DNA of 64,000 nt from contig OX638324.1 in assembly GCA_951812825.1 (NCBI GenBank), positions 254,977 to 318,976 on the forward strand, given 5' to 3'. The DNA is from an uncultured Dehalococcoidia bacterium. GTDB lineage: Bacteria; Chloroflexota; Dehalococcoidia; Lucifugimonadales; GCA-2712585. Below the pieces are notes generated by a model, which was given only the letters and a program-made list of their open reading frames with translations, searched no databases and was not told where the DNA came from. Of this stretch, positions 34,347-42,825 are shown in pieces (position 1 is the first letter of the stretch; each line of letters opens with the position of its first letter). The position numbers and the translations under genes are program-made.

Positions 34347-34551
34347 ATCGCCACGGCATATTCTCGTCTACCTACGGTCTTTCCAACCGGCTGGCAGCCT
34401 GTATCCACGCATACGGACGCCTGGCTCAGGCGTAAAAAATGGCCAAAATACGCCTAAATCACCAAAATTGCCTTGAATTCGTTCCTAGCTATAGTGAATC
34501 CTGCGTTTATGTAGAGTAGGATAAGGTTAATTAAGAACGGAGGTTGTAGGA

Positions 34552-34698
34552 ATGCAAGCCTACTGCGTGAAGTGCCGAGATTCCAAGACGATGAACGCCC
34601 CGGAGCAGATCACCATGAAGAACGGCCGGCCCGCCACCCGCGGTATCTGCCCCGACTGCGGCACCAAGATGTTCCGCATTGGAAAGGTCACGGCCTAG
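34552..34698 (+). CDS. DUF5679 small zinc-ribbon protein
   Basis: A 48-residue protein with GGAGG 8 bases before the ATG. MQAYCVKCRDSKTM, then the core NGRPATRGICPDCGTKMFRIG, gives two CxxC pairs (YCVKC and ICPDC), a compact zinc ribbon. The family is common in Chloroflexota and Actinobacteria and its role is unknown. The gene is followed by a hairpin terminator. Confidence 0.85.
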   Translation: MQAYCVKCRDSKTMNAPEQITMKNGRPATRGICPDCGTKMFRIGKVTA

Positions 34699-34709
34699 AT
34701 CCGCAACCC

Positions 34710-34738
34710 AACCGCTTTCTCCTGAGAAAGTGGTTTTG
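34710..34738 (+). terminator. Terminator after the DUF5679 gene
   Basis: AACCGCTTTCTC and GAGAAAGTGGTT form a 12-base stem (one G-T pair) with a 2-base loop, then TTTTG. A second hairpin, GCGAAGGCC with GGCCTTCGC (34743-34751 and 34766-34774), follows directly. Confidence 0.7.
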
Positions 34739-34866
34739 CTAAGCGAAGGCCACGGATGAATTCCGGGCCTTCGCGATAGCCAATTCTGGCCCGGACGTCC
34801 TTTGACAGGACGCCGCTGCTCTGCTATCTTGTCGCAGGCTTTAAACAAAAGCTTGTGAGGTAGTCT

Positions 34867-35373
34867 TTGACTTGGGCCGATATTCTGGTCGCCGCCCTTA
34901 AGAAGGCGGGAATCTCCCTTATTGCATATGTGCCTGACATCAGCATTTACCAGGCCACGAAGCTGATGGAGGACGACCCCTACTTCCAGGTGATTTCATC
35001 CACCCGGGAGGAGGAAGCTATTGGGGTGGCCGTGGGTGCATACGCCGTGGGCCAACGGTCCGCAGTCTTCATGCAGTCCAGTGGTCTTGGCAACTGCATC
35101 AACGCCATCGCAAGCCTCTGCCTTCCCTGCCGGACGCCGATCCCCTTTTTCGTCAACCTTCGAGGCGAGTTGGGCGAGTTCAACATTGCCCAGGTGGCTA
35201 TGGGACGGGCCTCAAAGCCTATCCTAGACATTCTCGGCATTCCCCACTATACCCTCACCACCACCGAGCGGTTGGACACGGTCCTCGACGGTGCGCTGGA
35301 TCTCTGCTACGCCAGCCGGGAACCCGTGGCCCTCTGCATGACACCGCTGCTCCACCGAGGTTCCCTTGCATAG
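34867..35373 (+). CDS. TPP-dependent decarboxylase, alpha (PYR-domain) subunit
   Basis: A 168-residue protein starting at TTG 34867. It is a lone pyrimidine-binding domain of thiamine-pyrophosphate enzymes: VPDISIYQATKLM, STREEEAIGVAVGAY with the cofactor-activating Glu, and MQSSGLGNCINAIASL. Size and order match the alpha subunit of sulfopyruvate or phosphonopyruvate decarboxylase (ComD type). It overlaps by 8 bases the beta-subunit gene. The substrate should be a 2-oxo acid; no sulfonate or phosphonate genes are next to it. Confidence 0.82.
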   Translation: MTWADILVAALKKAGISLIAYVPDISIYQATKLMEDDPYFQVISSTREEEAIGVAVGAYAVGQRSAVFMQSSGLGNCINAIASLCLPCRTPIPFFVNLRGELGEFNIAQVAMGRASKPILDILGIPHYTLTTTERLDTVLDGALDLCYASREPVALCMTPLLHRGSLA

Positions 35374-35971
35374 GATAGAAGCGACGAAGGTAGTGCTGGA
35401 GCAGGTGGGCGACCGCCCAATCGTCAGTAACCTTGGCCCGACCACAGACGAGCTCTGGCACACGGGTCACAGGGACCGCAACTTCTACACTTGGGGTTCC
35501 ATGGGCCTCTGCTCCTCCATCGCCCTCGGCATGGCCCTATCCACCGATGAGCAGATAATCTCTCTGGACGGAGACGGCTCGCTGCTGATGAATCTGGGAA
35601 CCATAGCCTCAATTGGGCGGGAGAAACCGGAGAACCTCATCGTCATCGTGTGGGACAACGAAGAGTGGGGTCAGACCGGGCATCAGTCTTCCCACACCGC
35701 CTTGGGCACGGACCTAGAGCAGGTCGCCAAAGGCTGCGGCATACCGCGCACAGCCACCGTCAGTAGTGAGGAGCAGCTAGAGACGGTACTGAAGGAAGCG
35801 TTGAACACCTCCGGCCCCTGGTTCATCGTCGCCAAGATTGAGGAGACGGAGCATCTGCCCTATGCGCCCATCGAGCCGGAGATGACTCTACATCGTTTCC
35901 GAGCCACCTTCGAAGACGCAAAGAGCAACCCCTTGACGGAGCCCTGGCTGTACAAAGAACAGTCCGGCTGA
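35366..35971 (+). CDS. TPP-dependent decarboxylase, beta (PP-domain) subunit
   Basis: A 201-residue protein starting at TTG 35366 inside the alpha-subunit gene. It contains the diphosphate-binding TPP motif: GDGSLLMNLGTIASIG followed by VIVWDNEEWGQTG (GDG-x-n-N pattern, with the N in WDNEE). SMGLCSSIALGMAL precedes it. With the alpha subunit it should form an active decarboxylase of the ComDE/Ppd type. The C-terminal tail of 40 residues is extended. Confidence 0.85.
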   Translation: MHRIEATKVVLEQVGDRPIVSNLGPTTDELWHTGHRDRNFYTWGSMGLCSSIALGMALSTDEQIISLDGDGSLLMNLGTIASIGREKPENLIVIVWDNEEWGQTGHQSSHTALGTDLEQVAKGCGIPRTATVSSEEQLETVLKEALNTSGPWFIVAKIEETEHLPYAPIEPEMTLHRFRATFEDAKSNPLTEPWLYKEQSG

Positions 35972-35991
35972 ACCCGTCCCACACTCCTTGT

Positions 35992-36015
35992 AGCGGCGGT
36001 TCGCGAACCGCCGCT
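35992..36015. repeat. Perfect 24-base palindrome, intergenic
   Basis: AGCGGCGGTTCG at 35992-36003 is followed by its exact complement. The 18-base core GGCGGTTCGCGAACCGCC occurs again at 40871-40888. It lies between coding units, just after the TPP enzyme genes, and may act as a terminator-like hairpin or a dispersed repeat. Confidence 0.65.
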
Positions 36016-36193
36016 TGCTTCCCGGCGAATGCAGCCTGTAGCTGGTTTATGTAAAACCGGCCCCCTGCTCTGATTGCAAGCCCTTCGACGTTGGAGTACA
36101 ATTTCGCTCAAAATCTGGATTGGTGGCTTTGGATTTATAGAAGAACAACAAAGTCATGCGAATTCGCCAGAAATGTGAAACGGAGAGGTTGCC

Positions 36194-37315
36194 ATGTCCA
36201 ATAAGCTGATAATCTCCTCAGACTCCCACGTCGTAGAACCCCCCGACCTGTGGACGGACAGGATGGACCCCAAGTACGGCGACCGCATCCCCCATCTGGT
36301 CACCGGCGAGCCCTTCGACCAGTGGTTCTGCGACGGCGAGGGTGTCGGCGTCCTTGGCGGCATCTCCCAGGCCGGCAAGCGCTACTCCAACCCTGAGGAC
36401 ATCACCCTGGAGGGCAGCTTCGCCGACGTTCCACCCGGCGGCTACAATCCCCACGCCCACGTTCAGGACCTGGACGTTGACGGCGTGTACGCGGACGTTC
36501 TCTATCCCTCCATCGGTCTCAACCTGTACGCCATCCCGGACCCCGTCTTCATCCGGGACGTTTTCGCTGCCTACAATGACTGGCTGGCCGAGTTCTGCAA
36601 CACTTATCCAAACCGGCTCAAGGGCATCGCCATGCTGCTTCTGGACGACGATATCGAAGCCGGCATCAGCGAGCTGAAGCGTTCTGCCGAGATGGGCCTC
36701 TGCGGTGCAATGATTCCTGTTTTTCCGAGAAGCCACGAGACCTACGACAGCCCCATCTACGAGCCCTTCTGGGCCGCTGCCCACGAGATGAAGATCCCTC
36801 TGAGCCTGCACACCGGCACCAACCGGCCCGGTTCCACCCTCATGCGCACGGAGGGCGAGGTCACCCAAACGGGCGTCGACCGCAGCAACACAGACTACTG
36901 GGTGCGCATGTCCATGGGCCACATGATCTTCTCCGGCATCTTCGAGCGTTATCCGACGCTGAAGGTCGTCAACGTGGAGCATGACCTGGCCTGGATTCCT
37001 TACTACATGCAGCGGATGGACGTCACCTACATCGAGCGACCCACCCAGGCGACCTATCGCTTCAAGGACGGCATGGTGCCGAGCGACTTCATGCGCCGCA
37101 ACATCTACCACAGCTTCCAGGACGACGGCTTGGGCATCCGGGACCGGGACATCATCGGCCTAGACAAGCTCGTGTGGGCCTCCGACTATCCTCACGCCGA
37201 GTCCACCTTCCCCGAATCGCAGAGGGTGCTGAACAAGATTCTCGATGGCGTTTCGGACGATGAGCGGGAGATGATAGTCGCGCGCAACTGCGCCGAGCTA
37301 TACAACCTGAACTAG
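36194..37315 (+). CDS. Amidohydrolase_2 (ACMSD-like) metal-dependent hydrolase/decarboxylase
   Basis: A 373-residue TIM-barrel protein. The N-terminal SSDSHVVEPPDLWTDRM takes the place of the usual metal-binding H-x-H. Then come DGVYADVLYPSIGL, MKIPLSLHTGTNRPG (His ligand), LKVVNVEHDLAWIPYYMQRM and VWASDYPHAESTFPES (catalytic Asp). This is the family of aminocarboxymuconate-semialdehyde decarboxylase and related 2-pyrone or benzoate decarboxylases. GAGAGG precedes the ATG. A close paralogue follows directly. Confidence 0.85.
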   Translation: MSNKLIISSDSHVVEPPDLWTDRMDPKYGDRIPHLVTGEPFDQWFCDGEGVGVLGGISQAGKRYSNPEDITLEGSFADVPPGGYNPHAHVQDLDVDGVYADVLYPSIGLNLYAIPDPVFIRDVFAAYNDWLAEFCNTYPNRLKGIAMLLLDDDIEAGISELKRSAEMGLCGAMIPVFPRSHETYDSPIYEPFWAAAHEMKIPLSLHTGTNRPGSTLMRTEGEVTQTGVDRSNTDYWVRMSMGHMIFSGIFERYPTLKVVNVEHDLAWIPYYMQRMDVTYIERPTQATYRFKDGMVPSDFMRRNIYHSFQDDGLGIRDRDIIGLDKLVWASDYPHAESTFPESQRVLNKILDGVSDDEREMIVARNCAELYNLN

Positions 37316-37392
37316 GGACAGCACGGAGCCGACTTTGTTTTGGCTGCGGATTTCCGCAGAGGCTCTATATCGCTTTGAAGGGAGGTGATTCC

Positions 37393-38523
37393 ATGGGCGC
37401 CTACTCCTTGACTATCTCCTCGGATTCCCATGTGGTTGAGCCTCCGCGTCTCTGGACCGACCGCATGGACCCCAGCCACGGCGAGCGAATCCCTCGCCTT
37501 GAGATCGGCGACCCCCACGACCAGTGGTACTGCGATGGTGAAATTGTCGGTACCCTGGGAGGCGCATCCTCCGCAGGCATGCGCTTCTCCCGGCCCCAGG
37601 ACATCATCCTGGATGGAAGCTTCGCCAAGGTCCCGCCCGGCGGCTACGATCCCAACGCCCACGTGCAGGACCTGGACGTGGACGGCGTCTACGCGAGCGT
37701 CCTCTATTCGTCCGTTGCCGGGAATATGTACGCAGTTCCGGACGCCAACTTCTTGCGGGAGGTCTTCACCGCATACAACCTGTGGCTGTCGGAATTCTGC
37801 AGCGCCCATCCGGCGCGTCTGAAGGGAATCGCCCAGGTGATGCTCGACGACGACATGGACGCAGGAATCGACCAATTGAACCACGCCGCCGAGTTGGGCC
37901 TCTGCGGCGCGATGATTCCCGTATTCCCCAAGCCGTCGGAGACTTACGACCTCCCCATGTACGAACCGCTATGGGCAGCGGCGCAAGACCTTGGAATGCC
38001 CCTGAGCCTGCACGTGGGCACGAAACGGCCCGGCGTCGGCGTCGCACAAATGCGAACCGAGGGCAAGGTCACCCAATCCGCCACCGAACGCAGCGTCACC
38101 GACTATTGGGTCCGCCTGTCCCTGGGCCACATGGTCTTCTCCGGCGTTTTCGAGCGCTACCCGAACCTTCGTGTAGTCAACGTTGAGCACGAGCTTTCCT
38201 GGATTCCCTTCTTCATGAAGCGCATGGACACCACGTACTTGGAGCGTCATACCCAGGCTACCCACCGATATAAGAGCGGCGCGCTGCCCAGCGACTTCAT
38301 GCGCCGTAACGTCTACCATGGCTTCCAGGAGGACGAACTCGGCATCCGTCTACGGGATATCATCGGCGTCGACCGGGTAATGTGGGGGTCTGACTATCCC
38401 CACGCCGAGTCCACCTTCCCCGAGTCCCAGCGCATCCTCAACGAAATCATGACGGGCGTCCCTGACGAAGAGAAGGCCATGCTGGTCGGCGGAAACTGCG
38501 CCAAACTGTACGGGATGGGTTGA
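37393..38523 (+). CDS. Amidohydrolase_2 (ACMSD-like) protein, tandem paralogue
   Basis: About 376 residues from the ATG at 37393 with GGAGGT upstream. Same arrangement as its neighbour: SSDSHVVEPPRLWTDRMDP, DGVYASVLYSS, LGMPLSLHVGTKRPG, LRVVNVEHELSWIPFFMKRM and WGSDYPHAESTFPES. The two are similar enough throughout to be a recent tandem duplication. They could form a heteromer or handle two related substrates such as ring-cleavage products. Confidence 0.85.
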   Translation: MGAYSLTISSDSHVVEPPRLWTDRMDPSHGERIPRLEIGDPHDQWYCDGEIVGTLGGASSAGMRFSRPQDIILDGSFAKVPPGGYDPNAHVQDLDVDGVYASVLYSSVAGNMYAVPDANFLREVFTAYNLWLSEFCSAHPARLKGIAQVMLDDDMDAGIDQLNHAAELGLCGAMIPVFPKPSETYDLPMYEPLWAAAQDLGMPLSLHVGTKRPGVGVAQMRTEGKVTQSATERSVTDYWVRLSLGHMVFSGVFERYPNLRVVNVEHELSWIPFFMKRMDTTYLERHTQATHRYKSGALPSDFMRRNVYHGFQEDELGIRLRDIIGVDRVMWGSDYPHAESTFPESQRILNEIMTGVPDEEKAMLVGGNCAKLYGMG

Positions 38524-38599
38524 GGACGGAAAATGGGAGGCAATTTCGCCTCTCATATACAGATTTTCTAGGGAACGAATCCGCGAGGGTATCGACCCC

Positions 38600-38872
38600 C
38601 TACAAGGCACGGGCGTGATCCGCATCAAGAACTAGCAGAGTATAAATACCCCTCCCGCAGATGATTGCGCGTGCTTCCTCCATTGGATATTGAACGGTAC
38701 GTCCGTCTGCCAGCACAAGGCTGATCTTGTCTATTGGCGATATTCCAATGTCCGTCAACAGCTTGCCTGGCACAATGGTGTAGCTGGCGCCGGTATCCAC
38801 CATTGCCTCAATCTCCAACGACTTCGCGCCGTCCATGCTTTCCAACCGTATGGGCCAGTTAAAAGTTCCCAA
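38600..38872 (-). pseudogene. Retropepsin-like clan AA aspartic protease, cut by a nonsense codon
   Basis: A frame of 90 codons from TTG 38872 (AGAGGT 6 bases upstream) has the active-site triad in EAMVDTGASYTIVPG and the flap-like VLADGRTVQYP. The family normally continues through a hydrophobic L-L-G and on for about 25 residues. Here the frame ends ...DADHARAL then TAG, and after the TAG the same frame reads GVDTLADSF. The stop therefore sits exactly where the second Leu of LLG is expected (TTG to TAG). It is probably inactive, or a truncated monomer. Confidence 0.65.
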
Positions 38873-39037
38873 TGCGGGACCTCTTTTTTGAATTCTGTTC
38901 TACCCATTCTACATGATAATTACCCCCGCTAAAGTGGACGCTGAGCAAAGCGGCAACACCCTTGTCAATGGTGAAGTTCTGCGCTCAGAATTGCCTCCCC
39001 TTGACCTCCACGCCCCCATAGGGCAAACTTCTCCCCA

Positions 39038-40315
39038 ATGAGCGCGCAGCAAATCCTAAGCCCCAACGCCGCCAAGATCCTCGACTCCGTAGACAAGGAT
39101 AGGATGCTGGCCCTCGCCGGCGACCTCATCCGCATCCCCAGCTTTAAGGGACAGGAGACCGATGCGGCCCGTTTCTTGGCCGGCTTCTTTCAGGAGCGCG
39201 GCTACGACGTAAACCTTCAGGAAGTGGAACCCGGCCGGTTTCAGACCATTGCCGTCCTGAAGGGCTCCGGCGAAGGCAAGTCGCTGATGCTCAACGGCCA
39301 CATCGACATCAACCCCATCGCCAACCGGTGGCAGCGGGACCCCTGGACGCCAACCATCGAGGGCGACCGGCTCTACGGCGCGGGCATCCGCAACATGAAG
39401 AGCGGCGTCGCCTCCATGATTGAAGCAGCCGAAGCCGTCCGCCTCTCAGGCGAATCGTTGAAGGGCGACCTCGTGGTCGCCTGCGTTGCTGGGGAGCTTC
39501 AGGGTGGCGTCGGCACCGACTACCTCTGCCGGCACGGCCCCCTGGCCGACATGGCCGTCGTGCCCGAACCCTTCGGCGCCGACAACATCGTAACCGTCCA
39601 CGCCGGCTCTGCTGAGATGGTCATCCACACCATCGGCATCGCCCGACACATGAATCTGGCTGAACAGTCCATCGACGCCATTGAGAAGATGTGCAAGGTC
39701 ATCCCCGTCCTGAAGGGAATAAAATTCCGCCACGCGCCTCGTCCCGACCTCCCAGGCTTGCCCCGCTTTAACGTGGGTACCATCATCGGCGGTATAGGCC
39801 CTGACCACGACCGTTCTGAAGCCACCTACAACGCCGACTACTGCTCCATCGTCATCGACGTCAGGTTCCCGCCCGGCACCACGGCGGAATCCATCAAGGA
39901 GGACGTGGTCAATGCCCTCGAAGGCATTCGACGCGAAGACCCGGAGTTCCGCTACGAAATCGAGATGCCCCCGCCGCCGAAGTACCAGGCCTTCACCATG
40001 ATAGTAGACCCCTTCGACCTTCCCAAGGACGAGTACATTCTCGATAGCGTGCAGCGTCAGTATCGCGTAGTCACGGGACGAGAGCCAGATGGCGTGGGCA
40101 CGGTGCTGCCCTGGTCCTACAGTGGCGACGATACGTCGAAGCTGCTGAAGGCGGGCGTTCCCGGCGTTCTTCACGGCCCCGCCGGCGGCATCGATTCCCC
40201 GACCGTCCCTGACGAGTACGCCCTCATCAGCCACATGCACCAGGTGGCCAAAGTCCTTTCACTAACCGCGTTTGACGTCTGCAATTTGCCCAACGAGACC
40301 CCGAAAGATCAGTAA
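39038..40315 (+). CDS. M20-family metallohydrolase with altered metal ligands
   Basis: A 425-residue ArgE/DapE/carboxypeptidase-like protein. LMLNGHIDINP gives the first His and Asp. The next motif, YGAGIRNMKSGVAS, has Asn where M20 enzymes carry the bridging Asp (G-x-G-x-x-D-M-K). VVACVAGELQGGVGT keeps the catalytic Glu of the usual D-E-E but has Leu for the metal-binding Glu. VVPEPFG, ARHMN and the final HMHQVAKVL are conserved. A dimerisation domain spans about 195-310. It may use one metal or a changed mechanism. It is followed by RidA and may act on acylated amino acids. Confidence 0.82.
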   Translation: MSAQQILSPNAAKILDSVDKDRMLALAGDLIRIPSFKGQETDAARFLAGFFQERGYDVNLQEVEPGRFQTIAVLKGSGEGKSLMLNGHIDINPIANRWQRDPWTPTIEGDRLYGAGIRNMKSGVASMIEAAEAVRLSGESLKGDLVVACVAGELQGGVGTDYLCRHGPLADMAVVPEPFGADNIVTVHAGSAEMVIHTIGIARHMNLAEQSIDAIEKMCKVIPVLKGIKFRHAPRPDLPGLPRFNVGTIIGGIGPDHDRSEATYNADYCSIVIDVRFPPGTTAESIKEDVVNALEGIRREDPEFRYEIEMPPPPKYQAFTMIVDPFDLPKDEYILDSVQRQYRVVTGREPDGVGTVLPWSYSGDDTSKLLKAGVPGVLHGPAGGIDSPTVPDEYALISHMHQVAKVLSLTAFDVCNLPNETPKDQ

Positions 40316-40372
40316 ATCGGACGATTCCCCTCGCCGATTCAGCTTCCAAAACCAAAATTCAGGAGGAAAACT

Positions 40373-40837
40373 TTGTCGCAAGTAGAAGATAAACTTAAGG
40401 AAATGGGCCTCACTATACCAGAACCCCCGCCTCCCGGCGGCAACTACATCCCTGCCCGCAGGACGGGCAACGTGGTGTTCCTCTCCGGTGTGACGCCCAG
40501 CCGACCCGACGGCACCCCCTTTGCGGGCAAGCTCGGCAGGGATCTGACGGTTGAGGAAGGCTATGCCGCGGCCCAGAACTGCGCCCTCAAGCTACTGGCC
40601 AATCTGAGGAAGGAAATCGGTGACCTCGACAAGGTTACCCAGGTGATCAAGCTGCTGGGCATGGTCAACTCCGACCCAGACTTCACCCAGCCCCCCGCCG
40701 TGGTCAACGGCTGCTCCGACCTGCTGGTCAACGTCTTCGGCGACGCGGGCCGTCACGCCCGTTCGGCGGTGGGCCTCGCCACCCTGCCCGGCGGCGTCGC
40801 CGTGGAAGTCGAGATGATCGTCGAGGTCGCCGACTAG
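40373..40837 (+). CDS. RidA/YjgF-family protein
   Basis: A 154-residue protein starting at TTG 40373, with GGAGG 6 bases upstream. Marks: GNYIPARRTGNVVFLSGVTP, DKVTQVIKLLGMVNSDPDF, GRHARSAVGLATLPGGVAVEVEMIVEV (conserved Arg in RSAVG). RidA hydrolyses reactive enamines/imines such as 2-aminoacrylate made by PLP lyases. A Cys/Met PLP enzyme and several amino-acid hydrolases lie in the same 10 kb, which suits such a role. Confidence 0.85.
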   Translation: MSQVEDKLKEMGLTIPEPPPPGGNYIPARRTGNVVFLSGVTPSRPDGTPFAGKLGRDLTVEEGYAAAQNCALKLLANLRKEIGDLDKVTQVIKLLGMVNSDPDFTQPPAVVNGCSDLLVNVFGDAGRHARSAVGLATLPGGVAVEVEMIVEVAD

Positions 40838-40870
40838 GGCCATCCTTCCCCCACAGCCATCTCTGGCAGG

Positions 40871-40888
40871 GGCGGTTCGCGAACCGCC
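40871..40888. repeat. 18-base perfect palindrome, second copy of the GGCGGTTCG core
   Basis: Identical in its 18-base core to the palindrome at 35992-36015. It lies between the RidA gene and the convergent gamma-glutamyltransferase gene. Confidence 0.6.
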
Positions 40889-41006
40889 GGTCCCGTTACC
40901 GTGCAACCATCGCATCTAAGCTGCACTAGATATACGATTTCCCCCAAATTGTAGGGGAGGGTTTAAATCCCAGCCCCTACCGAAAAAACGTGTTAGTCGT
41001 CGTTGG

Positions 41007-42677
41007 CTAGTAGCCCAGCGCGTAACCGTCCCTCCGGGGATCGGCCCCGCCCATGAGAATGCCGGAAGCCGGGTCGCAGCCGATAGCGTGGCCGCCGCCC
41101 ACCTCCATGCCCCACTGGCCTAGCAGATTCACGTCGTGGCCCCTGGCCTCCAGTTTCTCCCGTTCAGCCAACGGCACCCGCTCCTCCATGTTGATGGTGG
41201 TGCCCGTCATTACGCGAAACCGGGCTGCCTCAATAGCTTCCTGCACGTTCATGCCGAACTCCAGCACGTTCAGCACCATCTGTGTCGTCGTCTGGGGAAT
41301 GCCGTAGCTGCCCGGTGTACCGATGGATAGAATGAACCTTCCGTCCTTGAACACCTGAATGGGCGCCATATTGCTGCCCGGGCGCTTACCCGGCTGGACC
41401 AGCAAACGGCTATCGCTGCCCTCGACGATGTCCATCAGGTCGATGTTGTTGTTCAGAAGGATGCCGGTGTTTCCCGCCACTACGCCGCAGCCGAAACCCG
41501 CTCCCAGGGTCTGCGTGATGCTCGCCACCGTGCCCTCGCCGTCCGCCGCCGAGAAGTGGGTCGTCTCGCCGCTGGTGTATACGCTCGGCGTTCCGGCCAG
41601 GATGGCGTCTTCCGGCGGGTTCTCCGTATAGCGCTCCCCGATGACGGTGGACGCCCGCTTGTGGTTCATCAAGCTCCGCCGGCTTCGGGCGTACTCCTTG
41701 GTCAGCAGCCCGGCCACGGGCACGTCCATGAAGTTGGGGTCGCCGCCGTAGGCAATCCGGTCGGGAACGGCAATCTTAATGGCCTCCGATACGGTATGAA
41801 TGTAGTCGGCGGAGTTGTGACCCATACTGTTCAGGTCGAATGCCTCCAGGATGTTCAGCGTCTCCAGCACCTGGAAGGCGTTGGAGTTTGGCCCGGTGGT
41901 GACCACCTCGAAACCCTTGTAGGTGGTGCTGATGGGCGTCTCCCAGTCCGGCTCATAGGCGTCCAGGTCCGCCGCTGTAATCAGTCCGTCCTCCTCGCGC
42001 ATGAACCGGTCAAACTCCTCGGCCACGGCTCCGCGATAGAAGCCGTCTAGCCCGTCGGCTGCCAAGGCCCTGAAGCTCTGCGCCAGGTTTGGCTGCTTCA
42101 GGATATTGCCGGCCTTGGGCGAGCCGCCATTGGGCAGATATGCGGCCTTGGAATACGGAAACTGAGACAGCCTGCCTTCGTTCACCTCGAAATACCGGCT
42201 GTCGGACCCTGAAATGACGACCCCCTGCTCTGAAAGCTCGATAGCCGGCGCAAGGACGGCCTCGCGAGAAAGATTCCCGTAGGTGTCCAGCATGGTCAGC
42301 CAGCCGTGCGGATTCCCCGGCACCAGCGGGCAGCGAACGCCCACACTGTGGTTCTCCGGCGTGAACTTGTCAGGGGTTGCCAGTTGGGGCACCACCCCGG
42401 AGAAGTTCAACACCCGGCGCTCTTTGCCACCATTGCGGCTGATGAGCAGAAACCCTATGCCGCCCAGGCCCGACATGAACGGCTCCACCACGTTCAGAGC
42501 AGCGGCGGCCGCAACCGCCGCGTCGACGGCGTTGCCTCCCTGCATGAACATCTTCAGTCCGGCCAGGGAAGCCTCGTAGTGGGCGCAGGCCACCATTCCG
42601 CGGCGGCCCGTTATAACGGGTCTATGGGCTGTCAGGGCGCTGCCACCCTCCGGCATGAAGTTTCTGGTGAGCATCAT
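41007..42677 (-). CDS. Gamma-glutamyltransferase family protein
   Basis: A 556-residue Ntn-hydrolase precursor. The N-terminal MVACAHYEASLAGLKMFMQGGNAVDAAVAAAAAL is typical. The likely autocleavage site is in YTSGETTHFSAADGEGTVAS, where the second Thr would become the nucleophile of the small subunit. NNIDLMDIVEGSDSRL and SIGTPGSYGIPQTTTQMVLNVLEF follow. No signal peptide is visible, so it may be cytoplasmic. The family cleaves gamma-glutamyl bonds (glutathione and its conjugates) or acts as an acylase. Confidence 0.88.
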   Translation of the reverse strand: MMLTRNFMPEGGSALTAHRPVITGRRGMVACAHYEASLAGLKMFMQGGNAVDAAVAAAAALNVVEPFMSGLGGIGFLLISRNGGKERRVLNFSGVVPQLATPDKFTPENHSVGVRCPLVPGNPHGWLTMLDTYGNLSREAVLAPAIELSEQGVVISGSDSRYFEVNEGRLSQFPYSKAAYLPNGGSPKAGNILKQPNLAQSFRALAADGLDGFYRGAVAEEFDRFMREEDGLITAADLDAYEPDWETPISTTYKGFEVVTTGPNSNAFQVLETLNILEAFDLNSMGHNSADYIHTVSEAIKIAVPDRIAYGGDPNFMDVPVAGLLTKEYARSRRSLMNHKRASTVIGERYTENPPEDAILAGTPSVYTSGETTHFSAADGEGTVASITQTLGAGFGCGVVAGNTGILLNNNIDLMDIVEGSDSRLLVQPGKRPGSNMAPIQVFKDGRFILSIGTPGSYGIPQTTTQMVLNVLEFGMNVQEAIEAARFRVMTGTTINMEERVPLAEREKLEARGHDVNLLGQWGMEVGGGHAIGCDPASGILMGGADPRRDGYALGY

Positions 42678-42825
42678 TTTTGTTCTTCTCCTACTCTAGA
42701 TTCTTTTTTCTTTCCCTCTCTACACCACCCGTCATTCCCAACGCCACCCGACATTCCGCGAAGTCGGGAATCTATCTGCTCCTGCACCTCCCCCGCTATG
42801 GCGGGGAATCGAAGTGTAACTCCCC

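Noticed and set aside
36218..37111. Long minus-strand frame opposite the first ACMSD-like gene
   Set aside because: Antisense shadow with His/Val/Gly-rich composition.
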